A stretch of DNA of 64,000 nt. It comes from Sipunculus nudus. Its lineage: Eukaryota; Annelida; Sipuncula; Golfingiida; Sipunculidae. The DNA is taken from the NCBI GenBank assembly GCA_026874595.1, contig CM049307.1, positions 3,061,579 through 3,125,578 on the forward strand, written 5' to 3'. Below the pieces are notes generated by a model that was not told the DNA's origin, searched no databases, and saw nothing but the letters and a program-made list of their open reading frames with translations. A program made the position numbers and the translations under genes. Every line of letters begins with the position of its first letter. Position 1 is the first letter of the stretch. Of this stretch, positions 46,430 to 58,127 are shown one piece after another.

Positions 46430-47400
46430 ACACACAGACATATTGACGATGTGAGACAAGATTGACACCAGATGACTTTACCTGTTTATGGAGAAGGATC
46501 AGAGGTAGAAAATAAGTTATAATATATGTAATTGCGGTTTGTAGTTTTGGAGATATGGCAAAATAACATTTTATTGGGGATGTTCGACTGCAGCGCCCTC
46601 TAGCGGACATATCCTGAAGACGACAAATGCGTTTCGTGATATTAGTGTATGACATTAGATGTCCCAATTTTAAAAGGATTCCTCCAAATCTCTGGCCTAT
46701 TAAGTGCCAAAATGAGAGATGCAAGAACCAGCAAGCAGGTGAATTTGAGGAAAACTGAAAAGTAGACAGACATACAGACAAAATGACACAAGAATGAGAC
46801 CAGCTAACTTACTCAGGTTATAAGGAAGAACCAGAGGAAGAAAATAAGCCATAGTTTCTGTAATTGAGGTTTATAGTTATGGAGATATGGCTAAAAAATG
46901 ATATGAAGGGTGGGTCGAGTCTAGCGCTCCCTAGCGGCCATATCCGGAAAATGAAAAATACGTTTCGAGATATTACTGTAAGGCATTAGTTGTATTAGTT
47001 TCAAAAGGATTATTTCAAAACTGTGGCCTGTTGAATGTTATATGTGAGACGCAAGAGCAAGCAGGCGAATTGGATGACAACTGACTAAAAGACAGACACA
47101 CTGAAAAAGGAACACAAGATTGTAACAAGATGACTCAACCAGATAATGGAGAAGACTCAGAGGAAGAAAATAAGCTAAAGGTTATGTAATTGAGGTTTAT
47201 AATTTTGCAGATATGGCCAAAACATAATATGTTGAGGAGGTGTGCATCCAGAACCTCCCTAGCGGCCGTATTAAAAAATAAAAAAACAAAGTCGAGATAC
47301 TTGTGTAGGACTTGAGATATGTCAGTTCCAAAAGATTCCTGCAACACTGTGGCCTCCAGGGCAAGATGAATGAAATCTCGAAATATCTCGTTTGACGAGA
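46430..47400 (+). repeat. Diverged tandem repeat, about 330-bp unit, three copies
   Basis: GAGATATGG or CAGATATGG followed by an AT-rich stretch and CTAGCGG-CATAT recurs at about 46553, 46885 and 47211. Each copy has the order: ACAAGA-TGA, GAAGAAAATAAG, TAATTG-GGTTT, GATATGG, CCTCTAGCGG/CCCTAGCGG, CGAGATATT, TTCAAAAGGATT, TGGCCT. Copies differ at many positions, so this is old. A 132-codon minus frame (46383-46781) spans copy 1 and is not credited. Confidence 0.8.
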
Positions 47401-47697
47401 TAAAATACGAGATATTGCGGGACTTGTAATGAGCCTTTTAGTACTAATTGAATGCTACCTAATGCAAAAAACTAGACCTCTGTAGCTTTAAAACTGACAA
47501 AGTTAGAAAAATAAGACCACTTATTTTCAAATATCAGTACTTTTCCCCAAAATGCGTAACCATGGTTACCGCAAATTGAGTCAGCTACACACCAGAAGAC
47601 AGGCCTTGGAATGACGATTAAAATGAGCTACAGTTGAAGTAGATACGACTAATAGTAACACTGATATGAAGATAAAAATCGTTTTATTTACTTTTGA

Positions 47698-47725
47698 TGA
47701 CCTTGACCTTTGACCTATATTGACC
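47698..47725. promoter_or_regulatory. Cluster of four nuclear-receptor half sites
   Basis: The plus strand reads TGACCTTGACCTTTGACCT, then TATAT-TGACC. On the minus strand this is AGGTCA-A-AGGTCA (DR1) overlapping TCAAGGTCA (an ERR/SF-1-type extended half site), with a fourth half site upstream. A motif match only; no gene is anchored nearby. Confidence 0.4.
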
Positions 47726-47908
47726 AAAAACAATAGGCTCCTGTCATTTTAAATTTTCCATCAACTGTGTAAGTTCGAAAGCGAATGCTGCAAAATTGCG
47801 ACCTGTAGAGAGGGAACAGACAGACAGACAAACAGACATCCGCGACTGAACAACCAGCTTGCCGAAATCGGAGATTTCCGGCAAGCAATAATGCACGTAT
47901 ATGGAATC

Positions 47909-47930
47909 GGGGGGGGGGGGGGGGGGGGGG
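47909..47930 (+). repeat. G-run of 22
   Basis: Twenty-two consecutive G. Proline-rich minus frames over it are artefacts. Confidence 0.95.
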
Positions 47931-48923
47931 TGTCGCAATATGTACACTTTACCAACTGATCCACTTTAATGGAAGCGATGACGTTGTATTTAGTAGAAAA
48001 GACACATTTTTTTCCTGGAAAGACGCGTTTTATCTAGACTCTTCTGGACACGCACAAGCATACATGAAGGCCGCGATAAAACACAATCAGACACCAGCCA
48101 TGCTTAAGATTAATTTACTGACCAGATAAGACTTGTTGAAGCAGTTGTCTGAAGTAGCTGTGTTTGTCATCCAGACACGCTGATCAGTAGGGGCGTGACA
48201 TAAATGATATTCGTCCGTCTGACGAGGTTTACTGGACAGTGCTTAAGTAGCTGCCACAGCTGTGTTCTTAATTCCATCCGCGGACAAAGCTTTGATTTCC
48301 CAGAGAATTAAAACACGGTCGGCCTAAATCTTCTGTCTGCATATCACAAGACGTTATGGATTGTCCAGGAGACAGGACCACAAATAATTAATGGGTTACG
48401 TAATTCTGGGCGGGTTTTGTCCAAATGATTTGGATTCACAGCCGATTAATACAGGTTAAGACCTACAGGTGTGGCTACTTGGATGAATAAGACACCTATA
48501 ATACATAAATAATTCGTTTTCACTGTGACTTAAAGATTCCCCTCTGACCCGTGCAGACGAATCAAGAAATCCTGATGGGGTAGATAGTTAAACATAGTTA
48601 CATGCCCCAGACAGGTAAAATGTACTAAACTCTTACATATCTCTTTACAAAGAACTACAGTCAAGCTAGGTCACTACAAATAGCGTGTGTCCTCTTTTTC
48701 AATATATAGAATTATTATACCTCCCTTTGGCTTTCATATATTAATTTAAATTACATTTCATATATCATATTCTTAGGGTAACAAATACACATGTTTTCCA
48801 TACGAAAACGTTTTATCTATCCGAAAATCAGTCCAGGCATTACGAGGGACTTCTCGATAGACATGGAAGCAGTCTTATAATCAAATATTAAAGGTACAAA
48901 CCAATAGCATGTGATTTCCTAAG

Positions 48924-49424
48924 TTACATTGGCCGTCTAGGCGCCCTCTTTCCTCTCTGTGCTAGGAGCGACAACATGTTGCTCTGCCGGCCAAGCATTC
49001 TATCCGTGAACAATAAGCCGCGAGGTAGACAACAGGTATATCCGTAAATGTCAAACTGCCGTGGCCAATTATCCGTAAAAGCTCGCTGTAAACGACTTCG
49101 GCAAAACAACACAACCAGGTAGCTGCAGAACAGGGACCAGACTGCATTCTGACATTCAGTCCTTTGAATCCTTAATCCGCAAACAAAAGTGTATAGAACA
49201 TAGTGTATCAAATCACAAGCTTTTGGTCGGGAAACATTACTCCTGCGCCAGGAGGGTATGTTTTCATCCTTATTCGTGTGTGCGTGTTTGTTTATGTGTG
49301 TGTTTACGATTTCAGAACATGATGTGGATTCAGGAGCGTCGTCAATACGGGTCGAAAAAGTGAATGCAAACACGGGGTGGGGAGCATCCCAAAGTAGGGA
49401 CGCCAATATGGCGGAGTCTTGCAT
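48924..49424 (-). CDS. 166-codon open reading frame, unknown product (doubtful)
   Basis: One of the longest open frames outside repeats, starting at an ATG at 49424 and ending at 48924. It starts in a GC-richer patch next to a GCCATATTGGCG motif. The predicted peptide (MQDSAILASLLWDAPHPV…) has no signal peptide, repeat or motif I recognise; scattered Cys and Arg suggest nothing specific. Length alone is not far above chance for this composition, and splice sites are not needed to explain it. Treat as hypothetical. Confidence 0.2.
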   Translation of the reverse strand: MQDSAILASLLWDAPHPVFAFTFSTRIDDAPESTSCSEIVNTHINKHAHTNKDENIPSWRRSNVSRPKACDLIHYVLYTFVCGLRIQRTECQNAVWSLFCSYLVVLFCRSRLQRAFTDNWPRQFDIYGYTCCLPRGLLFTDRMLGRQSNMLSLLAQRGKRAPRRPM

Positions 49425-50380
49425 ACATTAGAATGCAGATTTCTAGTCTTTTTATTTTTTATTATTATCAATACATCTGCATGATTACGCGAAACATACT
49501 CTAGATGTATGGTTGCCCATTATTGTGATTTCGTCGTCTGCTCACCATCACTCTGAGGCTTTATCATTTTAATGCCAGCGTTTAGGACCATATGTAATCC
49601 GGTGATTAAACTTAATAAGACTTGGCCCTTTAACTTGTCACCTGTTCAAAGGCTTTCGCAGGTTGAGTAATCAGCCATATTTCGTCACAACAGAAAGTGA
49701 TCGTTCAACTCTATTTAATTACTTCCCATTATCCAAATGTTTAACAAATTTCTTATTTTATAGCAATTGGTTTTTTTTCTGATGCGATGCATCAGTTATT
49801 TATTTGGTCATACCCTTAATGGTCGAGCAAAGAAAGATTAATTTTCAGTATTTATCGGGAAGTACACTCATGCTTCGGCGAGAACAAATGTTTACATTGT
49901 TGTTCACGTCTGTGCTTTATCTATCTTAAAATACAATTTAAATGCCACCTACTTATTGACATTTAATTCGTTAAGAGACGAGGCAACATGACATGGTACT
50001 TTCTTTTACCCAATCTCTCCAATTTCAATTTCAACATTTTTACATTTTAAGTCTTGTAGAACATAATTTGAGCGGCTGAAATACAATGGAGCTCAGACCC
50101 GTATAGAACTGGACGTGACAATGACATTTTTTTTTTTTTGCTAACCAGTCCGGATTCAGGATTGAATATTGAAGAACAAAGACAAGGCATATTTCATACA
50201 GTTAAAGAGCTGTTTGAGCTAATGAAAACATTTCATTCCATTAATTAGAATTCTATTTACGGGACGTAATCAAAGGAATTAGATTTCTGTCTTTATATCA
50301 GCTTTGATTGTCCTGAACGTAGTATGAAGCCATTAAAAGTACCTGGTAACCGAGCATGTGAAACTGTTAATATTGTGGGC

Positions 50381-50416
50381 TTATATATATATATATATAT
50401 TTATAAATATATATAT
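50381..50416. repeat. (AT)n microsatellite
   Basis: About 36 bp with one interruption. The surrounding 49430-51050 shows no supported gene. Confidence 0.95.
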
Positions 50417-51058
50417 GCATGTGCGTGTTCTTTGAGAGATTATGTATCTGCATAAGCACCATTGATACGATTACACATCACGGTTAGTGAGTGAGAATCA
50501 GAGTGAGTAAACCATTATGATATACAATATACACTTGTATTGTGTGTTCTGTAATTTATCAAATTGATTTAAGTCTCAGACGGAGGTTTAGATTGAGTGA
50601 CGTGAGGGACGTGGCCAGGCCATGACCTGACGGGAATCATTATGATATTAATAGCTGACGAATGTTAATGGACGTCCAGGACGGAAATATCAGTATGTGT
50701 TATGTTCAATTTCAATACCGCTAGTCCAGCAATTTACTGTTAATGAGGAACGTGGAGCGCGGCTGTTATCAGTGAATTGTAAATGCCTTCTAAAAGGTGT
50801 GATGTTATCACACCTAGATCAAATGGTCTCAGAGTTCACCCTGAGGTCTATGCCTTTAAGATCATTTTTTTATATATAAAGATAGAGATCATTGTAAATA
50901 TATGTTAAATTTTATTCGAGGATTTTTTTTTAAATGAACACCTAACTTGATCAATCCCCATTGATACTCTTTGATATTTACTTGAGAACAGTAGATGTCT
51001 AAAATCCTTCACATCAGCCACATTTTCCATTTATTTTGAATAAGAGAAGATTGCACCT

Positions 51059-51205
51059 GTCCCTGGTTTCATATTAATGTCCTTTGATTTCATATTAATG
51101 TCCCTGGATTTCATATTAATATTCCGGGATTTCATATTAATGTCCCTGGATTTCATTTTAAAGTCCCTGGATTTCATATTGTCCCTGGATTTTCTATTAA
51201 TTTCC
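51059..51205 (+). repeat. Minisatellite, ~21-bp unit, about 7 copies
   Basis: GATTTCATATTAATGTCCCT-G repeats head to tail, with substitutions and a 7-bp shorter unit near the end. It lies about 160 bp before the 53-bp array. Confidence 0.92.
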
Positions 51206-51367
51206 TCTGGGACTGTGCGAGTTAAATATCTATTTCGTCAAACCCAGTAGTTTATTTTAGGTTATATGTTAGTTTGTCAGTTAATAATCGGCAGCATAGA
51301 CCATTAACTTCAATATAATTAAAAAATCTGCATTATATTAGTTATCTCTAATTGGAACTAGGTCTAA

Positions 51368-53965
51368 TGCTAATAATCACTCCTCACTGGTACCTGAGCA
51401 ATGAATGTTAAAGAATCTTAGCATTCCCATCACTCCTCACTGGTACCTGAGCAATGAATGTTAAAGAATCTTAGCATTCCCATCACTCCTCACTGGTACC
51501 TGAGCAATGAATGTTAAAGAATCTTAGCATTCCCATCACTCCTCACTGGTACCTGAGCAATGAATGTTAAAGAATCTTAGCATTCCCATCACTCCTCACT
51601 GGTACCTGAGCAATGAATGTTAAAGAATCTTAGCATTCCCATCACTCCTCACTGGTACCTGAGCAATGAATGTTAAAGAATCTTAGCATTCCAATCACTC
51701 CTCACTGGTACCTGAGCAATGAATGTTAAAGAATCTTAGCATTCCCATCACTCCTCACTGGTACCTGAGCAATGAATGTTAAAGAATCTTAGCAATACCA
51801 TCACTCCTCACTGGTACCTGAGCAATGAATGTTAAAGAATCTTAGCATTACCATCACTCCTCACTGGTACCTGAGCAATGAATGTTAAAGAATCTTAGCA
51901 TTCCCATCACTCCTCACTGGTACCTGAGCAATGAATGTTAAAGAATCTTAGCATTCCCATCACTCCTCACTGGTACCTGAGCAATGACTGTTAAAGAATC
52001 TTAGCATTCCCATCACTCCTCACTGGTACCTGAGCAATGAATGTTAAAGAATCTTAGCATTACCATCACTCCTCACTGGTACCTGAGCAATGACTGTTAA
52101 AGAATCTTAGCATTCCAATCACTCCTCACTGGTACCTGAGCAATGAATGTTAAAGAATCTTAGCATTCCCATCACTCCTCACTGGTACCTGAGCAATGAA
52201 TGTTAAAGAATCTTAGCATTCCCATCACTCCTCACTGGTACCTGAGCAATGACTGTTAAAGAATCTTAGCATTCCCATCACTCCTCACTGGTACCTGAGC
52301 AATGACTGTTAAAGAATCTTAGCATTCCCATCACTCCTCACTGGTACCTGAGCAATGAATGTTAAAGAATCTTAGCATTCCCATCACTCCTCACTGGTAC
52401 CTGAGCAATGAATGTTAAAGAATCTTAGCATTACCATCACTCCTCACTGGTACCTGAGCAATGACTGTTAAAGAATCTTAGCATTCCAATCACTCCTCAC
52501 TGGTACCTGAGCAATGAATGTTAAAGAATCTTAGCATTCCCATCACTCCTCACTGGTACCTGAGCAATGACTGTTAAAGAATCTTAGCATTCCCATCACT
52601 CCTCACTGGTACCTGAGCAATGAATGTTAAAGAATCTTAGCATTACCATCACTCCTCACTGGTACCTGAGCAATGACTGTTAAAGAATCTTAGCATTCCC
52701 ATCACTCCTCACTGGTACCTGAGCAATGACTGTTAAAGAATCTTAGCATTCCCATCACTCCCCACTGGTACCTGAGCAATGAATGTTAAAGAATCTTAGC
52801 ATTCCCATCACTCCTCACTGGTACCTGAGCAATGACTGTTAAAGAATCTTAGCATTCCCATCACTCCTCACTGGTACCTGAGCAATGACTGGTAAAGAAT
52901 CTTAGCATTCCCATCACTCCTCACTGGTACCTGAGCAATGAATGTTAAAGAATCTTAGCATTACCATCACTCCTCACTGGTACCTGAGCAATGACTGTTA
53001 AAGAATCTTAGCATTCCCATCACTCCTCACTGGTACCTGAGCAATGAATGTTAAAGAATCTTAGCATTCCCATCACTCCTCACTGGTACCTGAGCAATGA
53101 ATGTTAAAGAATCTTAGCATTCCCATCACTCCTCACTGGTACATGAGCAATGAATGTTAAAGAATCTTAGCATTCCCATCACTCCTCACTGGTACCTGAG
53201 CAATGACTGTTAAAGAATCTTAGCATTCCCATCACTCCTCACTGGTACCTGAGCAATGACTGTAAAAGAATCTTAGCATTCCCATCACTCCTCACTGGTA
53301 CCTGAGCAATGAATGTTAAAGAATCTTAGCATTCCCATCACTCCTCACTGGTACCTGAGCAATGAATGTTAAAGAATCTTAGCATTCCCATCACTCCTCA
53401 CTGGTACCTGAGCAATGAATGTTAAAGAATCTTAGCATTCCCATCACTCCTCACTGGTACCTGAGCAATGACTGTTAAAGAATCTTAGCATTCCCATCAC
53501 TCCTCACTGGTACCTGAGCATTGAATGTTAAAAAATCTTAGCATTACCATCACTCCTCACTGGTACCTGAGCAATGACTGTTAAAGAATCTTAGCATTCC
53601 AATCACTCCTCACTGGTACCTGAGCAATGAATGTTAAAGAATCTTAGCATTCCCATCACTCCTCACTGGTACCTGAGCAATGAATGTTAAAGAATCTTAG
53701 CATTCCCATCACTCCTCACTGGTACCTGAGCAATGAATGTTAAAGAATCTTAGCATTCCCATCACTCCTCACTGGTACCTGAGCAATGACTGTTAAAGAA
53801 TCCTAGCATTCCCATCACTCCTCACTGGTACCTGAGCAATGACTGTTAAAGAATCTTAGCATTCCCATCACTCCTCACTGGTACCTGAGCAATGACTGTT
53901 AAAGAATCTTAGCATTCCCATCACTCCCCACTGGTACCTGAGCAAAGAATGTTAAAGAATCTTAC
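51368..53965 (+). repeat. Minisatellite, 53-bp unit, about 49 copies
   Basis: The unit is CATCACTCCTCACTGGTACC then TGAGCAATGAATGTTAAAGA then ATCTTAGCATTCC. It is nearly invariant: most copies differ only at GAATG/GACTG and at CCC/CCA/ACC, which combine in several ways. A GGTACC site recurs every 53 bp. The homogeneity implies recent expansion or ongoing conversion. The last copy ends in CTTACTTCGGG, where unique sequence resumes. Confidence 0.99.
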
Positions 53966-55300
53966 TTCGGGCAAAATTCATACTGTACAACGCGATCCGT
54001 GCAGGTTTTTAGAACATTATTTTAGTTAATATGTTTAACATAGAAAGTAATATAAAATAGAGATTAGAGGAGAAGAAACGAAATGAAACAAGCCAAGCTT
54101 TCTTAATTTAAACTTATATCAGAGGTACGAAATAAGGAATGAAATAAATACTTTTTTCCCTGATTTATCAGATTTAAGACAACAACGATGATAATCAAAA
54201 ATTTAAGACAAGAATAATGATAATAAAAAAAATATACGTGCAGCCTAAGAAAATTGATGCACTGCTTACACTATAATTGAAAAGCATAACTTAAACAAAG
54301 GCACGAAATAAAATCTAACTCATCAGTGATGAAGGAACAGGTGTGATTTTTCTTGTATAATCAATAAAAAATGAATTGATGGATATCTTTCATACAAACA
54401 CAGCAAACAATAAACTTCATTTTAAACATGGTAGTTTTTATCATTCTCCTTCATCAACCAACAGAAATGTGGAAACAACATATAAACATATTCAACTATA
54501 AATGATACATAATACGAGAAGGTATTAATACATGAAGCAGACAATACAATATAAATATTCCCCACATAACAACCTATAATGAAACAGTACTTTTATGTAC
54601 TTAATTCTATTGATCCAGATATCCAACTTTCTTACCCTATTTTCCTATGATAGTTTCCACTTACAATGTTTCTTTCCACCGTATTAAGCTAACATTATAT
54701 CATATTCTGATATTTTTTATATATATTTTTTAATTTTTCCAAAGACAAATTTTATAGTTTTATATACTTTGGCTGTACTACGATATTATAGTGAAACCCC
54801 ACGCCCCCTGCCTGATGACCGCCCAGCAATAATGACCACTATTTTGTACGGACCGAAAATATTAGGTATAACAAATCTCCAACATTATAATGTCTCTTAC
54901 TTTTACCGGTCCCCGTATTGATTGTGTGGTGAGGGTTTTCTGTACATTCATTATACCGCTTTTATTTGTCCGGGAGGTCACTGTTGCCCACTGTGTATGC
55001 ACGCTGACACCTGGGTCACCTGCAACTCAAACCACACACTTTTTAGAATTTTGAACAATTATGTTTTCTTCACCTTACGCTTCCGCCCGCGCCGAGGACT
55101 CGTCACTTAAGATAATGACGATGTCATTGGTGACACCACTTTCCGTTTAGCCGGTGATAGAGGAACTCCGTGTCAGCTGCCGTGAGGGACCTCTCATTAT
55201 CTTCTGTATGAGCATCTGTCACTCTCTTGGAGTAATATAAAAAATAGTACCGCCTCAGAAAAGAATGTCCACCTGAGGTCGGTAACCGAGACCCGCGGGT
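53966..55300. other. AT-rich spacer, then GC-richer promoter-like patch
   Basis: 53970-54780 is AT-rich and featureless. From about 54790 GC content rises toward the exon at 55305, as would be expected around a promoter, but no TATA or initiator can be singled out. Confidence 0.4.
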
Positions 55301-55304
55301 GACG

Positions 55305-55367
55305 ATGGCGAGGTTAAATATCGATCCGGATCCCAGGCTGTGTAGTGTAAGACGTCCATGTTATCAG
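55305..55367 (+). CDS. Candidate first coding exon, unknown product
   Basis: ATG at 55305 in a GC-rich context (GTGACGATGGCG) opens 21 codons, MARLNIDPDPRLCSVRRPCY then Q, ending exactly at a strong donor (CAG|GTAAGC at 55368). The open frame continues past the donor into an AT-rich, IY-rich tail that is typical intron. The next 6 kb is transposon, which would then be intron 1. No downstream exon could be linked. The peptide is not recognised. Confidence 0.4.
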
Positions 55368-56040
55368 GTAAGCAAATACGAACGGCAGATTTGTGGATTG
55401 CATGTATGTGTGTGTATCCGTCATATCATTAGTTTTAATGAAATAATGACAGAACAAGAAGAATACAGAACCAGAAGAATGCTACTGGTTTTTTTTATTA
55501 TTTTGTACATTATAACAACTTACAAAAACAATTACATTATTACAGCTTACATAAAACTATATATATATATATATGTGTGTGTGTGTATATATTTGCTACA
55601 TGCAAACTGTGAAATCATGCACTACATAAAATGACTGAAAATTTCAGGCATTACACGAAATGACGGATTCACTCTGGCACTTCATGAAATGCCTTATATA
55701 TCCAGGCATTACGTGTAATGACATAAATTTGGTGATCATTATTACACAATTTGCCTGAAATGTTTTGGGCAAATAGTATAACAACCTTGTCTTATTCAAT
55801 GGGCTCTATTTTGCAAAAATAGTCAGCTTTACCTATATTTATTTGGATTTTGCAGAAGACATATCCATATCTTCTCATATTTATTTTTTAATGGTTCTGA
55901 GGCTTAAGAGGTATAAATGGCAACCACGTGCCATGTATTATGTAAATAATAATTTACTGATCTGCTAAGATTGTGCAACCCACACCATGGGGTACCAGAA
56001 AAAATTATTTACTACTGATATGCTCACATCCTAAACTGAT

Positions 56041-56210
56041 TTACTGTGGAGCCAGTGAAGGGTGGGGGTATGAGTTGACGGGGGTTTTTATCCGATTTAC
56101 TGTGGAGCCAGTGGAGGGTGGGGGTATGAGTTGACGCGGGTTTTTATCCGATTTACTGTGGAGCCAGTGGAGGGTGGGGGTATGAGTTGACCGGGGTCTT
56201 ATCCATCATT
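56041..56210 (+). repeat. Three-copy tandem repeat, 56-bp unit
   Basis: TTACTGTGGAGCCAGTGGAG and GGTGGGGGTATGAGTTGACG recur at 56041, 56097 and 56153. It lies directly against the left duplication of the hAT-like element. Confidence 0.92.
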
Positions 56211-56924
56211 TGTAGGGCTGCACGATATTATCGATATATCGGTGTATTGCCATGTGTTACTCATATCCCGTATCACGATACATTTTTCAGATATCGATAT
56301 TTTTCATATTTCGTTTAACGTGTATAAAACTAATTTTCCTATTGAAAAATTATATTTCTGAAACAAATTTAGACTCCTTAATAGATTGGGATTAATGACA
56401 GGCTAAAAGTGAAAGCTGCCACTGTGTCTTTAAACGTTTATTAAGAAATGTTCAAGCAGGCCTGTTATACAACAAATTTAAGGTTCCCCGCAGGAAATTT
56501 GCATGTCCGCTTCAATGAATTATTGGTATAGGTAAAATATTTCCATACAACAAAAAAAAAAGAAGTGCTGAACATGGTCACAATAATAAATCATTCATTA
56601 ATATTCTCTCCACACGTCATATGTCGATTATGATGACTGCATTAAAAGCAAGTGTGAAGTTACTATTGTGTAAGAACAGCAGCTTTGCGATGTACATGGT
56701 GCACGGCTGTTATTGTTCACAAAACCTACACCGCTCTTTGCTAAACAACAGTTTAGCTATCTCTAATTGGCAATTTGCGAACGAGTTGCGAACGATATAT
56801 ATTCCCTTGAAAACCTATGTATTGTCTATAGTACACGGTTTGTTTATGGATTTGTGATGGTAGGGGCCCACTGATAATTTTGAGTTGGGTTGTCCTCACG
56901 ACGACCATGGGCAATGTTTGTTAG

Positions 56925-57520
56925 ATGCAAATTAGGGCCGCCATTGACAAAAAAATATATTTTCTTCAATATCTCAAGAACTGACGATGATTATTGGTCG
57001 AACATTGTGTCTAGGCCTTGGTTTTCATGGTCAAATTAAACCATATTAACAACAATTTATTTCGTATTTAAAAAAATTAAAATGCAAATTAGTGCAGCCA
57101 TTGATGAAAAATCTACTTTCTTCGATAGCTCAAGAACATACCATGAAAACTGGTCTGGCATGTTATCTAAACCTAATTTTCATGATCAAAGATTCATATG
57201 AAACAATACTGATAACGGTTTAGTTAGTTTTTAAAAGTTAATGTCCAAATTAGGATCGCCATTTGTAGGATTATAATTTCTTTAATAAATCAAGAATTCA
57301 CCATGATGAATGGACGAACAGGTTATAATTTAGACCTAGGTTTACATGGTCAAATCTTCAAATGAAACCATGTGAACAAATGTTTAGTCCGTGTTTAAAA
57401 TTTAACATGCAAGTTAGGGTTCCCATTGATTAAACCCTCTGACTTCAATATTTTAGCTTGAAACCATGGTAACTGGTCAAACATGATATTCTAGTTTTCA
57501 ATTGCCGAGATTTTTAAAAG
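56925..57520 (+). repeat. Left array of ~160-bp units in the hAT-like element
   Basis: ATGCAAATTAG or a close variant marks unit starts at 56925, 57082, 57241 and 57407 (spacings 157, 159, 166). Each unit has CGCCATTGA, CTTCAATA-CTCAAGAA, CATGGTCAAAT and GAAACCAT-T-AACA. Copies are diverged, perhaps 70% alike. Confidence 0.8.
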
Positions 57521-57739
57521 ACCATCGGAATAAAAACTTTCAATCTTTCGCATTATCAAAAGAATTAGCCACAATATTTAGTCACACATTGTATCAAGAC
57601 TTATGCTTTCACGGTTATTGATTCAAACAAAACCCTGTTAATAAGACTTCGTGTATTTTACTGTTAAGTAAATAAACTAAGGCTTTTCTAAAGAAACAGC
57701 ATTCTGCAATATTTCAGTCAGAAACTTATATGAATTGAC

Positions 57740-57802
57740 TTTAATTTAGCTCAGTGGCTGGGACTTTTGATTTCGCCTTCGAAGGGGCTTGGATCAATCC
57801 CC
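57740..57802 (+). other. tRNA-like Pol III box A/box B remnant (SINE head?)
   Basis: TTAGCTCAGTGGC (57746-57758) fits a box A, and GGATCAATCCCC near 57791 resembles a decayed box B at about the right distance. A cloverleaf cannot be completed convincingly, so it is not called a tRNA gene. A tRNA-derived SINE fragment inside the hAT-like element is the likeliest source. Confidence 0.35.
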
Positions 57803-57902
57803 TGTAATTCTATGACCGGGTTATTCACAAGTCCATGCATATAAAACCTTATGTCAGATATTCTTTAATTAATTAAAAGGCAAAAATTCACGTAATTTTA
57901 TC

Positions 57903-58127
57903 ATGTTATCCTTTCAATGTACAGTTCCATCTTCAGCACGGGATAAATCTATGGAACATGATATTTGCTACCAGAAAGCTCACATGGTCACAGATTTTTC
58001 AAAGATCACAAACAAAATAATGCTTAATAAAAAGTTGGTAACTCACATAATTATAGCCGCCAGACGTTCACGTTTGTTTAATATTAGCTTTTGTGCCATT
58101 ATAGCATCAGATGCCTGCACTTTGTAA
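57903..58127 (+). CDS. 74-codon frame with an HDICY motif (very tentative)
   Basis: The frame inside the hAT-like element contains EHDICYQKA. HDxCY/HDxAY is the catalytic motif of secreted and viral-capsid-type phospholipase A2 domains. No calcium-loop glycine motif or second cysteine framework is visible, and the frame ends soon after. It could be a transposon cargo relic or chance. No functional claim is made. Confidence 0.15.
   Translation: MLSFQCTVPSSARDKSMEHDICYQKAHMVTDFSKITNKIMLNKKLVTHIIIAARRSRLFNISFCAIIASDACTL

Noticed and set aside
45993-46781. Minus-strand frames of 81-132 codons rich in Cys and Ser (SVCLS type)
   Set aside because: They translate GACAGACAGA-type simple sequence and the 330-bp repeat.
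46121-47930. Proline-rich peptide over the G-run at 47909
   Set aside because: Homopolymer translation, no surrounding coding signal.
57740-57802. Functional tRNA gene
   Set aside because: Only box A is good; box B is degenerate and acceptor and anticodon stems do not pair.
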